Origin: Treponema sp.
GTDB taxonomy: Bacteria; Spirochaetota; Spirochaetia; Treponematales; Treponemataceae
Reading direction: 5' to 3'
DNA: 61,033 nucleotides
Assembly: GCA_024693045.1 (NCBI GenBank)
Contig: JAILLQ010000054.1
Coordinates: 1 to 61,033, forward strand
In this document: in pieces, positions 28,082 through 37,087 of the stretch
How positions within the stretch are numbered: the first letter of the stretch is position 1
Layout: each line of letters opens with the position of its first letter
Program-made: the position numbers and the translations under genes
Notes under the pieces: generated by a model
Told to the model about the DNA's origin: nothing
The model's input: only the letters and a program-made list of their open reading frames with translations
Databases searched by the model: none

Positions 28082-28999
28082 TTACTGAATCTTCCACTTA
28101 TTATTTTCGCGAACAAACCGTTTTGCATTTACCTCAAGGATTCGTCCATCGTCACCGTACATTTTAACCATGGAAGTAATTGGATTTACTTCCGTGATTT
28201 TAAAGTTTGTACCGTCGTAGTAAATATGAATTCCTTCATTAGGTAACTTTCTTCGAGCTTCGTTATACCAGTCGAATTCATAAGAAAGGCAGCACAAAAG
28301 TCTTCCACACTGACCACTAATCTTTAATGAATTCAAAGAAAGATTCTGATCTTTTGCCATTTTTATAGAAACTGGGCGCAATTTATCACTAACAGAATGA
28401 CAGCAGAAAGGTCGACCGCAAACTCCTAGACCACCAACAATACGAGATTCATCGCGCACACCTATCTGACGCAACTCTATTCGCATCTTGAATACGCTTA
28501 CCAAATCTTTTACAAGTTCACGGAAGTCAACACGGTTATCGGAACTGAAGAAAAACAATGCCTTTGGCTCATCAATTAAAAAGTGAACCGTAATAAGCTT
28601 CATATCAAGTTTGTGAAGAGCTACCTTTTCTTTAAATACTTTAAAGGCATCCTTTTCTTTAACTGCGTAATCTTCAGCTTTTGCCAGATCTTCTTTACTA
28701 GCTTTTCGTTCGATAACAACCACATCACCAGCCTTTACGCCCATAGGCTTTTTTGAAAGACCAGTAACACGTGCCATATCTTTTCCGTAACGAGTAGGTA
28801 TAATAACTTTTTCGCCGACACGAACGTCAACTTTTTTCTCGTTGCGGGCATATATATTTTCACAGGAATAATCCAAACGCAAACAATAAAGAGGAGTGTC
28901 AAAAACTAATTCTTCATCGCTATCTGCCGATTCTGAATCTTCTAAAGAGGAAAGATTTATATTCTCATCTTCTATGTCGTTTTCAAAAATATCACTCAT
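28082..28999 (-). CDS. ricT: RicT/YaaT (PSP1 domain) protein
   Basis: I use ATG 28999 (305 residues), with agggtg 5 nt upstream; a GTG two codons earlier is less likely. The PSP1 domain includes VGEKVIIPTRYGKDMARV near 80 and the Cys-rich pair GVCGRPFCCHS and SGQCGRLLCCLSYEFDWY near 205-245. In B. subtilis RicT joins RicA and RicF in a 4Fe-4S complex that helps RNase Y mature transcripts. RicA and RicF are not seen here. The partner gene upstream is YaaR-like, the same neighbour as in Firmicutes. The first 45 residues are acidic and probably disordered. Confidence 0.9.
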   Translation of the reverse strand: MSDIFENDIEDENINLSSLEDSESADSDEELVFDTPLYCLRLDYSCENIYARNEKKVDVRVGEKVIIPTRYGKDMARVTGLSKKPMGVKAGDVVVIERKASKEDLAKAEDYAVKEKDAFKVFKEKVALHKLDMKLITVHFLIDEPKALFFFSSDNRVDFRELVKDLVSVFKMRIELRQIGVRDESRIVGGLGVCGRPFCCHSVSDKLRPVSIKMAKDQNLSLNSLKISGQCGRLLCCLSYEFDWYNEARRKLPNEGIHIYYDGTNFKITEVNPITSMVKMYGDDGRILEVNAKRFVRENNKWKIQ

Positions 29000-29018
29000 A
29001 AGCACCCTAAATTATAGT

Positions 29019-29573
29019 TCAAACTGCCAAAAAATCCACCAAAAGCCCTTTAATTTCGTCAACTTTGCTCATGAATTGAATTTTGTCGGCATGTTTCTGC
29101 AAAAGCATAGAAGCAAGTTTATCAAGTTCCTGATCAATAATATGAATTTGAACATAAGGATCTTTTTTTCGCCGTTCTTCAAAAAAAACGGTTTTTACAT
29201 GCCGTTCGCCAAAACGTTTGCGGGTTTTGATTTCGTAATTGTTTTTTTGAACATACTTTATAAACTGACTCACCGACTTTCTGAATTCTTTAAAATTTTC
29301 AGAACTCATATTCTCTTCTAATTTTTCTGCTGCAAGATCAACCGCATCTTTCAGGTAATTTACAGCTTCTTCAATCTCAAGGCCTGCAATTTCAGGAGGA
29401 AGCCCGGCACTGGCCAAACTTTCCATTTCCTGCGATTTTTCAACCATTGAATTAAATGCAGACTTTTTCGATTTTGTTATTTTTTCTTTATCCTGACTTT
29501 TTTGACTTTCTTTCGACGCCGTAGCTGCTGCAGAAAAATACAGTGATGAATTCAAGGAATCTAGAGTATTCAT
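29019..29573 (-). CDS. YaaR family (DUF327) protein
   Basis: The 184-residue protein has a disordered Ser/Lys-rich N-terminus and then the DUF327 region with EIEEAVNYLKDAVDLAAEKL, FIKYVQKNNYEIKTRKRFG and YVQIHIIDQELDKLASML. YaaR has no established activity; it neighbours RicT in many genomes, as here (20 nt apart). Its start overlaps the bactofilin stop by 4 nt, so all four genes of this cluster look cotranscribed. An aagg SD sits inside the upstream gene. Confidence 0.85.
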   Translation of the reverse strand: MNTLDSLNSSLYFSAAATASKESQKSQDKEKITKSKKSAFNSMVEKSQEMESLASAGLPPEIAGLEIEEAVNYLKDAVDLAAEKLEENMSSENFKEFRKSVSQFIKYVQKNNYEIKTRKRFGERHVKTVFFEERRKKDPYVQIHIIDQELDKLASMLLQKHADKIQFMSKVDEIKGLLVDFLAV

Positions 29574-29983
29574 AAAAGAACAGCCTTATCCCTGATTGCC
29601 TTAGCCTGAAGGAATTTATTTGATTCTTCTTCAAACTTAGCTTCATCTTCTATAGATATACAGTGTCCATGGAAAATAACTTTATCTTCCATTTGAACTT
29701 TTTTAGTGATTATATTACCGATTACCGCAGATGATGAAAGAAGTTTTACGCCTTCCTTTGCAGTAACGTCACCTAAAACTATACCACCAATTATTGCAGA
29801 TTTCGCAACCAAATTTCCCTGGATTCTCGCTCTTTCACTGATAATAACTGCACCATCAGTTTCCAGGTCTCCGTCAATATCTCCATCAATACGAATAAAT
29901 CCATTTACCTTCAAGTTTCCCTGGATAAATGAGCCATTTCCTACTAATGTATTGATTGAAATATCGTCTGCTCTGAATGCCAT
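29570..29983 (-). CDS. Bactofilin (polymer-forming cytoskeletal protein)
   Basis: The 137-residue protein has the bactofilin beta-helix repeat: short hydrophobic turns such as SFIQGNLKVNGFIRIDG, GDLETDGAVIISERA and GNLVAKSAIIGGIVLGDVTA at regular spacing, with flexible ends. Bactofilins polymerise without nucleotide on the inner membrane and localise cell-wall enzymes; next to an M23 peptidase they set cell curvature or helical shape in several bacteria. The M23 gene ends 15 nt upstream. An agaag SD precedes the ATG. Confidence 0.93.
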   Translation of the reverse strand: MAFRADDISINTLVGNGSFIQGNLKVNGFIRIDGDIDGDLETDGAVIISERARIQGNLVAKSAIIGGIVLGDVTAKEGVKLLSSSAVIGNIITKKVQMEDKVIFHGHCISIEDEAKFEEESNKFLQAKAIRDKAVLL

Positions 29984-29998
29984 CGTTCTTCTACTTGC

Positions 29999-31021
29999 TT
30001 ATTTTGATAATTTTACGTTGATGTATTTACCAGGGTCAACTACATCTGAACCAATGTGTACTTCATAGTGAAGGTGAGGTCCAGTTGTAACACCAGTATT
30101 TCCGATATAACCGATTACCTGTCCCTGATTTACAAATTCACCTTTCTTTACTCGGGTTGCAGACATATGTGCGTAACGAGTATACATACCGTGTTTATGA
30201 CGAATGATAATGTAGTTACCAAAACTAGCATCATAACCTACTGTTACTACCTGTCCGTTTGCTGTCGCCATGATAGGGTCTCCACTTCTCCAGGTAGAAA
30301 AGTCAATTCCCTTGTGAATGTACCACTGTCCGGTAATAGCGTGAATTGTTGGTCCAAACTGCTGTGAAATATGTACATTAGGATGAGTTACCGGCCAAAT
30401 GTTAGGAATTTCACGGAAAAGTGAACTTTGGTTATCCAGCATTTTTCCAATCTGTTCGATAGGCTGAACGGCATCCTCAAGATAAGCTGTTAATGAACGG
30501 ATATCTGAAGACTCTCTTGAAAGCCCCGTAGAAGGGTCCTTTGAACTGAAAAGAGAAGAAAGGTCTCCGTTATTCATAGAAGATTGTGTTACATTACTGT
30601 CTTTATCAAGGCCTAGAAGAGCAAGACTCTGCGAAAGTGAAGTTTGAAATCTTTTTGCAGCCTGTAAAAGGTTTGTGTTTTCGTCACGAAGTTCATCCAG
30701 ACTAGCTAAGGTTTCGCGATTTTTATTCATCAAAGAAGAAATTTCAATATTTGCTAATACTGCATGACGATTAAAATAGAAGAAAGAAGCAACTATTCCT
30801 ATTAAAAGGACAAGTCCTGAACAAAGAGCAAAAACATTTGTCTGAAAATTTATTACTTTACTCTGCGAATGAGGAACAATCATTATTGTAAGTTTGCTGT
30901 CAAATACTTTAAAAACTCTAAGAAAAAAAGCACCAATAGTTTTAAAAAACGCAATAAATCTTGTATGCAGATTAGATGCAATCTTTTTTTCTATTCTTTT
31001 GTATTTCTGTGATTTTGCCAA
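29999..31021 (-). CDS. M23 family membrane-anchored peptidoglycan metallopeptidase
   Basis: The 340-residue protein starts at TTG 31021 (taggaagtg SD about 8 nt upstream). It has a basic cytoplasmic N-terminus, one membrane segment near 56-83 (VFALCSGLVLLIGIVASFFYF), a coiled-coil stretch (about 90-190), and a LytM domain with HKGIDFS near 246, TRYAHM near 291 and HLHYEV near 323. These are the zinc ligands and active site His, so the enzyme looks complete. It would cut peptide cross-links in the periplasm. It is the first gene of the bactofilin-YaaR-RicT unit, and the bactofilin is its likely scaffold. Confidence 0.93.
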   Translation of the reverse strand: MAKSQKYKRIEKKIASNLHTRFIAFFKTIGAFFLRVFKVFDSKLTIMIVPHSQSKVINFQTNVFALCSGLVLLIGIVASFFYFNRHAVLANIEISSLMNKNRETLASLDELRDENTNLLQAAKRFQTSLSQSLALLGLDKDSNVTQSSMNNGDLSSLFSSKDPSTGLSRESSDIRSLTAYLEDAVQPIEQIGKMLDNQSSLFREIPNIWPVTHPNVHISQQFGPTIHAITGQWYIHKGIDFSTWRSGDPIMATANGQVVTVGYDASFGNYIIIRHKHGMYTRYAHMSATRVKKGEFVNQGQVIGYIGNTGVTTGPHLHYEVHIGSDVVDPGKYINVKLSK

Positions 31022-31157
31022 ATTTCACTTCCTAAAAAATAATAAAACTAAGAGTATGCAAAACTAGCTTACACTATAACATAGTGTCTAAAAACATGTC
31101 AAACACAGGCAAAAAATAAGAGCAAAAATGAAAATAATACATTCGAATTTGCAATTG

Positions 31158-31186
31158 TTGACAACTCCAAAAACCTATATTATCTT
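31158..31186 (+). promoter_or_regulatory. Sigma-70 promoter for the TatD-dus run
   Basis: TTGACA (31158-31163), 17 bp, TATCTT (31181-31186). It is 100 nt before the TatD start in the divergent 264-bp spacer. I see no other feature there. Confidence 0.6.
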
Positions 31187-31285
31187 TATCGGTAGGAAGG
31201 GACAAAAAAAACATCTTTCCTTTCAAGACATTGAGCAATTTTTTAGCTCAAACCTGTCTTTACACTATCTATTTGGAAGAAAGCC

Positions 31286-32059
31286 ATGCAATTTTTTGAT
31301 ACTCACGCTCACATCGGGCTTATATACGATGATCCTATAGAACAATTACGTGTAATTCAGCAAGCTAAGCAAGCTGGAGTTACACGAATAATAAGCATAA
31401 ATAACAGCCTCCACGATTTTGAAAAGGTTTATCCTAATTTAAAATCAATTCCAGGAATTTACCACGCTGTTGGAGTAGGTCCTTCAGAAGTTACAAATCC
31501 TGGAGACGACTATGTTAACAAGATTGAAAAATATCTTTCAAATCCAAATGTCGTAGCAGTAGGCGAAACTGGCTTGGACTACTTTAAACAATTTGGTGAC
31601 AAAAGAAGTCAGATAGAACTTTTTATCACTCAGCTTGAAATAGCCCAGAAGCACAAGCTCCCTGTTATTATTCACAACAGAGATGCTGGTAAAGATATTT
31701 ATGATGTACTTTCTGAACGCATTCCAGATTCAGGTGCAATTTTTCACTGCTATTCAGAAGATGCTGAATATGCAAAAAAATGCCTTGATATGAATGTATA
31801 CTTTTCTTTCGCTGGAAATCTTACATACAGAAATGCAAGAAACCTTCACGAAACTATTATGAACATTCCTTTGGATAGAGTTCTTATTGAAACAGAAAGT
31901 CCATTTATGGTTCCTGCAGAATTCCGAGGAAAGCGAACTATGCCGGCATATCTTACTTCTACAGCTAAATTCCTTGCGGAAATGCTCGATATGGATTTAG
32001 AAAAACTTGCTGAACAGCTATGGAAAAACAGCTGCAAAATCTTCAAGTTGCCAGAATAA
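31286..32059 (+). CDS. TatD family metal-dependent hydrolase
   Basis: The 257-residue TIM-barrel protein has metal-site motifs FDTHAHI (residues 4-10), VAVGETGLDYFK near 91, PVIIHNRDAGKD near 128, and IFHCYSEDAEY near 152. The last motif, normally ETDSP/ETDAP, reads ETESP (IETESPFMVPAEF), so the usual metal-ligand Asp is Glu. TatD proteins are 3'-5' DNases or general phosphoesterases. An SD (ttggaag) is present. The dus gene begins 2 nt after the stop. Confidence 0.9.
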   Translation: MQFFDTHAHIGLIYDDPIEQLRVIQQAKQAGVTRIISINNSLHDFEKVYPNLKSIPGIYHAVGVGPSEVTNPGDDYVNKIEKYLSNPNVVAVGETGLDYFKQFGDKRSQIELFITQLEIAQKHKLPVIIHNRDAGKDIYDVLSERIPDSGAIFHCYSEDAEYAKKCLDMNVYFSFAGNLTYRNARNLHETIMNIPLDRVLIETESPFMVPAEFRGKRTMPAYLTSTAKFLAEMLDMDLEKLAEQLWKNSCKIFKLPE

Positions 32060-32060
32060 T

Positions 32061-33041
32061 ATGTTGTACCATCCGGTAAAAATCGGCAAAACAGAACTTA
32101 AAGGTAATCTCTTTTTAGCACCTGTCGCAGGTTATAGCGATAGGTCTTTCCGTTCTATCTGCGTAGAAGAAGGAGCTGCCTTTACTTATACAGAAATGGT
32201 TAGTGCAGAGGCTCTTGTCCGTGGAAACTGGAAAACAGAAGAACTAATGGCAAGAGCTCCTAATGAAAAGGCTTATGCTGTGCAAATTTTTGGCGGTGAA
32301 GAAGATGTAATGGCTCAAGCTGCAAAAATCGTCGTAGAAAAAACTCACTGCGAAGTAATCGATATAAACTGTGGCTGTCCGGTTCCAAAAATTATAAAAA
32401 CAGGCGCCGGCTCTGCCCTTACCCGAGACCCAGAAAGACTTGGAAAAATTCTTGCAGCCGTAAAAAATGCAGTTGGCGACAAGGCAGCTGTAACTGTAAA
32501 AATTCGATCCGGCTGGGATGCGATTACAATTACCTGGGAAGAAGCTGCCAGAGCCGCACTTGCAAACGGAGCTGACGCAATCACAATGCACCCTAGAACC
32601 AGGACTCAAGGTTATGAAGGCTTTGCCGACTGGTCAAAATTAAAAGCTCTTGTTCAACTTGTAAACGGGAAAATTCCTGTATTTGGAAGCGGAGATTTGT
32701 TCAAACCGGAAGATGCAAAACGAATGCTGGAAGAAACAGCTTGCGACGGAGTAATGTTTGCCCGGGGCGCAATGGGTAATCCTTTTATTTTTACAAAAAC
32801 AATCAATCTTCTAAAAAATGGAAGCTACGAAGATATTCCTGCTTCTGTGCGCTTAAACACTGCTTTTAAGGAACTGGAGCTTTTAATCTCCGATACGAAT
32901 GAAAAACACGCCTGCATGGAAATGAGAAAGCGATTCTGTGCCTATTCAAAAGGAATTGAAGGCGGAGCAGAGCTCAGAGCAAAGACAATTCACGCAAATA
33001 CTCTTGCAGATTACCATGAAATATTTGACGCATATTTATAA
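32061..33041 (+). CDS. tRNA-dihydrouridine synthase
   Basis: I chose ATG 32061 (326 residues, MLYHPVKIGK), two bases after the TatD stop. A longer frame from TTG 32007 would add residues that do not look like Dus. FMN-binding LAPVAGYSDRSFR near 21, INCGCPVPKI near 98 (the catalytic Cys), and MHPRTRTQGYEG near 178 are typical, with VMFARGAMGNPFIF near 236. It reduces specific uridines in tRNA using NADPH. The sequence is closest in feel to the DusB branch. Cotranscription with TatD is very likely. Confidence 0.93.
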   Translation: MLYHPVKIGKTELKGNLFLAPVAGYSDRSFRSICVEEGAAFTYTEMVSAEALVRGNWKTEELMARAPNEKAYAVQIFGGEEDVMAQAAKIVVEKTHCEVIDINCGCPVPKIIKTGAGSALTRDPERLGKILAAVKNAVGDKAAVTVKIRSGWDAITITWEEAARAALANGADAITMHPRTRTQGYEGFADWSKLKALVQLVNGKIPVFGSGDLFKPEDAKRMLEETACDGVMFARGAMGNPFIFTKTINLLKNGSYEDIPASVRLNTAFKELELLISDTNEKHACMEMRKRFCAYSKGIEGGAELRAKTIHANTLADYHEIFDAYL

Positions 33042-33062
33042 AACTATTAAACTTCTATTTAT

Positions 33063-34634
33063 ATGAGTTTTTTACAGGCGATAACAGATTTTTTTGAACT
33101 TCTGTTCAACAAGAATTCTCCAGAAGTCCAAAAAAAAATACAGTTAAAGAAATGCGAAAAAGAACTTTCTTCCATTCAACCTGCAATTTTTAAAAACGGA
33201 AAGTTACTACCTAACTTTGCAGAAGCTATTAGAATTCTATATATAAACACAAAGCCTATAAATGAGCTTATGTATTCTACAATTGCCGGACCTGATGTTC
33301 CTAGAAACAGAAGATACGAAGCTCAACTTGTAATGACCGGTTTTACAATCGAAAATCAAAAAGCAGTAGAAAACCTTTCTTATGAAGGACGTAAGGCTCA
33401 ATTAGACAACACTGCAATGACAATTTCACAGATTTTTGACCATCAGCACAAAACTATGGAAAAAATTCTCCATGAACTTGGCAGTCAGACCTTTGCAAAA
33501 ATTGACAAAGACTTGAACACCTTAAGACAACTTGCAGATCTTACTAAATTTAACTTTATAACAATACTTCAAATTTTTGATTCAAACTTTATTTCTGCCG
33601 ACATGCAGTACAAACCTTCATTCCAAGATACCCCTGTTGCAAAAGTGTTGAATATTCTTGAAGACCTTTACTACGTTTTAAGCGGGCTCAACATTACAAA
33701 CAGCACTTTAAACGGTTTAAATGCTCTTTATTCTTTAAAATACGGCGACAGTCGCTCGGCTGTAAGCGAAGGACCTCTTGCGGAAAACTTAAAAAAGATT
33801 GCCTATGTAATTCGTCACATTATAACGCCAGAAGCTCTGAAACAGCTTATTCAGTATGGAAAAGCTGATTTTAACTATGCACCAAGAACAGCGCGCTATG
33901 AAGATTCTGCCCGTAAGCACTTCATGGAAATGATGCAGACTAAATTTAAATCTGATGAACAGAGAATTAAAACCGAAATGAAAGACGAAAAGATTAACGA
34001 TGAACTTTCAAGTCTTTTCGGAGAAACAAAATTGCTTTCATTAAAAGGTTATAACAACACAACAAATGATAAGCTCTTAAAGAATTCTCAGATGACTTTT
34101 GCATGGATTATGCCAATGCAGATTCTTAAGACTTTTCTTTCAATATTCTTTACAGAACCAATTCGCATTCTTTTGAACAATATCGTTATCGAAGGATTTT
34201 TTAACAATTCCCAGTACAAAACAGAGTTTGCAGCCGATGTTTATGCAGCACTGGAAACATTTACTAACCTGGAAGAATTTGAAAATTCATTTGGCTCAGG
34301 AAAAGCAAATGATGTTGCAATGATTGACGGATATTTACGCGATGGCCACAACGATCCTGAATTCTACAAAAAACTAGAATTAATGATTACAAATATAAAC
34401 TCTCAAGCAAACAGGTTAATTAGCCGAGAAATAAATAGTTTAAACAAACTTTCGAAACATATTGATGGTTTAATTACGGATTCAAAAAAGCCTACTAGTG
34501 AAATCATTTCAAATCTGAAAGTTCTTATGTTCTCTTCAAGAAACAAAGAAAACACAGATATTTTGGAAAGACAGTTTCCTAAATGGGCAATCTTTTTTGA
34601 AATTATGAAAAACTACGCAATCATTTCAGGTTAA
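33063..34634 (+). CDS. Conserved spirochaetal cytoplasmic protein, function unknown
   Basis: The 523-residue protein has no signal peptide and no catalytic motif I recognise. It is largely alpha-helical, with helices around ITDFFELLFNKN at the N-terminus and IEGFFNNSQYKTEFAADVY near 375. I recall similar proteins in treponemes under the label DUF5312, but this assignment is from memory and unchecked. The following GGDEF gene overlaps its stop codon by one base, so it is cotranscribed and possibly works with it. No SD is evident. Confidence 0.65.
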   Translation: MSFLQAITDFFELLFNKNSPEVQKKIQLKKCEKELSSIQPAIFKNGKLLPNFAEAIRILYINTKPINELMYSTIAGPDVPRNRRYEAQLVMTGFTIENQKAVENLSYEGRKAQLDNTAMTISQIFDHQHKTMEKILHELGSQTFAKIDKDLNTLRQLADLTKFNFITILQIFDSNFISADMQYKPSFQDTPVAKVLNILEDLYYVLSGLNITNSTLNGLNALYSLKYGDSRSAVSEGPLAENLKKIAYVIRHIITPEALKQLIQYGKADFNYAPRTARYEDSARKHFMEMMQTKFKSDEQRIKTEMKDEKINDELSSLFGETKLLSLKGYNNTTNDKLLKNSQMTFAWIMPMQILKTFLSIFFTEPIRILLNNIVIEGFFNNSQYKTEFAADVYAALETFTNLEEFENSFGSGKANDVAMIDGYLRDGHNDPEFYKKLELMITNINSQANRLISREINSLNKLSKHIDGLITDSKKPTSEIISNLKVLMFSSRNKENTDILERQFPKWAIFFEIMKNYAIISG

Positions 34635-34645
34635 TGGAGCGGTTT

Positions 34646-35743
34646 ATGGCAAAGAAAAGAAGAACAATTAAAGATATTTCCGCTGAATACGAAAAGCGCA
34701 TCTATGACCTTGAACAGTTGCTGGATATTTCCCGTTCCTTCTGCTCAACAATCGAAGGTTCAAAACTTTTGGAATCCATCGTTTTTTTCTGTATGGCCCA
34801 GATGCATGTAACAGATGCAGGAATTTTTGTACTGGACTTTATAAATTCGGAAACCTTTACTCTTGAAACTAAACAGAATGCCGTACAACTTTTTGGAAAC
34901 AAAAAACTTGTTATTCAGGCTAATGACCCAATCGTAAACTGTCTTACAGAAGAAAAACAGCCGGTTACCCTTGATTACCTTCTGAAAAAATGTCCTGACT
35001 CTGCAGCCTGCGATATTTTTAAACAACTTGCACCAACTCTTATTATTCCTCTGATTCTTAAAAATCATATAAACGGAATTCTTTTTCTTGGAGAACGATT
35101 TATCCTTGAACCAAATGCAGATTCTGCCTACACAGATTACGAAAAAAATCTAGTTTTAAATATTGCCTCATTAGCTTCTATTGCAATTAATAACACTACA
35201 ATGATTGAACGCTCTTCCACAGATATGATGACGGGCTTAAAATTAAAATACTTCTTCTTTAATGCACTCACAGAAAAACTTGATCAGGCTATGACAGAAA
35301 AGAAGCCTCTTTCTGTTCTTATGTTCGATATCGACTTTTTCAAGCATTTTAACGACACTTACGGTCACGAATGTGGGGATTATGTTCTTAAAGAAGTTGC
35401 TCACCTGATAAAGTCAAACTTACGGGAAATTGACCTTGCCAGCCGTTACGGAGGAGAAGAATTTACAGTTCTTCTTAATGAAACAAATAAAGACGACGCT
35501 ATTATGGTTGCAGAAAGAATAAGAGCCAGCATAGAAAGTCATGATTTCATATTCAACGAAAAACGCATGAATGTAACAATTTCGGTAGGAGTTTCTGTGT
35601 TTAATCATAAAACAAATCCTATTTTAATTCCTGCAAAACTCGTAAACCAGGCTGATCAGGGACTTTATATGTCTAAACACAACGGAAGAAACCGCGTAAC
35701 TTATGCTCCTCCATCACTTGTGTCAGACCCAGATGATAAATAA
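34646..35743 (+). CDS. Diguanylate cyclase with N-terminal GAF-like domain
   Basis: ATG 34646 has ggag 5 nt before it and gives 365 residues; ATG 34634 overlaps the previous stop. Residues about 20-185 look like a GAF sensor domain. The GGDEF domain follows (TDMMTGLKLKYFFFNAL near 200, FDIDFFKHFNDTYGHECGD near 230, RYGGEEFTVLL near 270). The active site is the GGEEF variant and is complete, and the inhibitory I-site RxxD is present (REID) just before it. It makes c-di-GMP and is predicted to be feedback-controlled. It is soluble, so it senses a cytoplasmic signal. Confidence 0.93.
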   Translation: MAKKRRTIKDISAEYEKRIYDLEQLLDISRSFCSTIEGSKLLESIVFFCMAQMHVTDAGIFVLDFINSETFTLETKQNAVQLFGNKKLVIQANDPIVNCLTEEKQPVTLDYLLKKCPDSAACDIFKQLAPTLIIPLILKNHINGILFLGERFILEPNADSAYTDYEKNLVLNIASLASIAINNTTMIERSSTDMMTGLKLKYFFFNALTEKLDQAMTEKKPLSVLMFDIDFFKHFNDTYGHECGDYVLKEVAHLIKSNLREIDLASRYGGEEFTVLLNETNKDDAIMVAERIRASIESHDFIFNEKRMNVTISVGVSVFNHKTNPILIPAKLVNQADQGLYMSKHNGRNRVTYAPPSLVSDPDDK

Positions 35744-35754
35744 AATAAGAGCCA

Positions 35755-36393
35755 ATGAATAATCCTCTTAGAAAACCTTTTAAGTACACTTTTTTCTCTG
35801 CAAGTTTGATTTTGATTCTGGTCAATTTTCTAATCTTTTTTCTGACCCAGTCTTTTCCAAAAGTGAAAATATACTGTTCTATATGCCCTGATTTATTTTT
35901 TAGAGGGCACATGTACTGGCAGATTTTTACATATATGTTCATTCATGGAAATTTTATGCACATTTTTTCAAACATGATTGGTTTATTTTTCTTTGGAATG
36001 ACAGTAGAAAAGGCCCTTGGCTCAAAAGAATTTCTTTTACTCTATTTCATCTGCGGCATCGTGAGCGGACTGCTTTCGCTCCTTTATTATTATTTAAAAG
36101 GAACTTATTCTGTTTTTCTCATGGGTGCAAGTGGAGCTCTTTTTGCAATAATGTTCGCTTATGCAGTAATTTTCCCCCGTGCAAAATTATACATATGGGG
36201 ACTTCTCCCAATACCTTCTCCACTACTTGTGATTTTATACGCTGCCATAGAAGTTTTTAGCCAGCTTGCAGGTTATAAATCAAACATAGCACATTATGCC
36301 CATTTATTTGGATTTTTATGTGCCTTTCTTTACTTTCAAATTCGAATGGGAATCAATCCTTTTAAAATATGGAAAAACGCTTATTTAAAATAA
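35755..36393 (+). CDS. Rhomboid family intramembrane serine protease
   Basis: The 212-residue protein has about six membrane segments. The catalytic Ser is in MGASGALFAIMFAY near 125 (GxSG), and the catalytic His is in HYAHLFGFLCA near 183. The segment FTYMFIHGNFMHIFSNM near 62 holds the conserved HxxxxHxxxN of loop 1. All catalytic residues are present. Rhomboids cleave membrane proteins within the bilayer; no substrate is obvious, but two exported proteins follow directly. The stop overlaps the next gene by 25 nt. Confidence 0.92.
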   Translation: MNNPLRKPFKYTFFSASLILILVNFLIFFLTQSFPKVKIYCSICPDLFFRGHMYWQIFTYMFIHGNFMHIFSNMIGLFFFGMTVEKALGSKEFLLLYFICGIVSGLLSLLYYYLKGTYSVFLMGASGALFAIMFAYAVIFPRAKLYIWGLLPIPSPLLVILYAAIEVFSQLAGYKSNIAHYAHLFGFLCAFLYFQIRMGINPFKIWKNAYLK

Positions 36394-37064
36394 TCGCAAT
36401 ATTTTTACTAGTCTCTTTTTGTATTTCTGCATCTTTTGGCCAGGAAAATGATTTTTTACGCAGCATAAAACTTCACGTATGGGCAGAATTAGACGCATAC
36501 CCGGGACTGGAAGAAGCCCAGGACACAAAATCCGGACAATGGGATTATTCTGTAAAAAGAATTAAAGAAATTACTCCTTTTTTACTGGAAGGAATGATTT
36601 ATGGATGGAGTTTTTCTTATACTCCTTACGACAAACAAAGAAATGTTGAAGAAATTCTCGAAATCAATCCTATAAAACAATTAAGCGCCCAAGACGGCAA
36701 AATAATTTACGAAAAACCATGGATTCAGGATAACAAAATTCACTGCTGGGCCACTTTTGACCGTTCTGAAAATCTACAGTGGATTTTTAAAAAGTGGACT
36801 TCTATTAGTTCTGAAAAAGCTCAGGGCTACGGCAAAGGAAAAATTTCCAGCGGATTTGATGGAATTACAGAAGCGGCAAAAAATTCCTTAAAGGATGCAA
36901 TAAGAAGTCACTATAGAGCAATTTTAAAGAACAAACCTAAAGAAATCTGCGGAAAAGTTATCATAAGAAAAGAGCCAAAAATCGGGATAGTAGAAGGACA
37001 ATATATGGTTGAACTTGATTTTTTCCTAGAAACGGATAGAATAATTAAGTATTCAATTTACTAA
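36369..37064 (+). CDS. Exported protein of unknown function
   Basis: The 231-residue protein has a Sec signal peptide (KRLFKIIAIFLLVSFC...) with a likely cleavage after SFG before QENDF. The mature part is mixed alpha/beta with the motifs KLHVWAELDAYPGLEEAQD and FLLEGMIYGWSFSYTPYD. I recognise no family; treponemes have similar exported proteins. The ATG overlaps the rhomboid gene by 25 nt, so translation is coupled. Confidence 0.7.
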   Translation: MEKRLFKIIAIFLLVSFCISASFGQENDFLRSIKLHVWAELDAYPGLEEAQDTKSGQWDYSVKRIKEITPFLLEGMIYGWSFSYTPYDKQRNVEEILEINPIKQLSAQDGKIIYEKPWIQDNKIHCWATFDRSENLQWIFKKWTSISSEKAQGYGKGKISSGFDGITEAAKNSLKDAIRSHYRAILKNKPKEICGKVIIRKEPKIGIVEGQYMVELDFFLETDRIIKYSIY

Positions 37065-37087
37065 ATTGAATTTCTAAGGAGGCCTCT

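Noticed and set aside
31128..31340. 70-residue ORF before TatD
   Set aside because: It overlaps the TatD promoter and start, lacks an SD and has no protein-like features.
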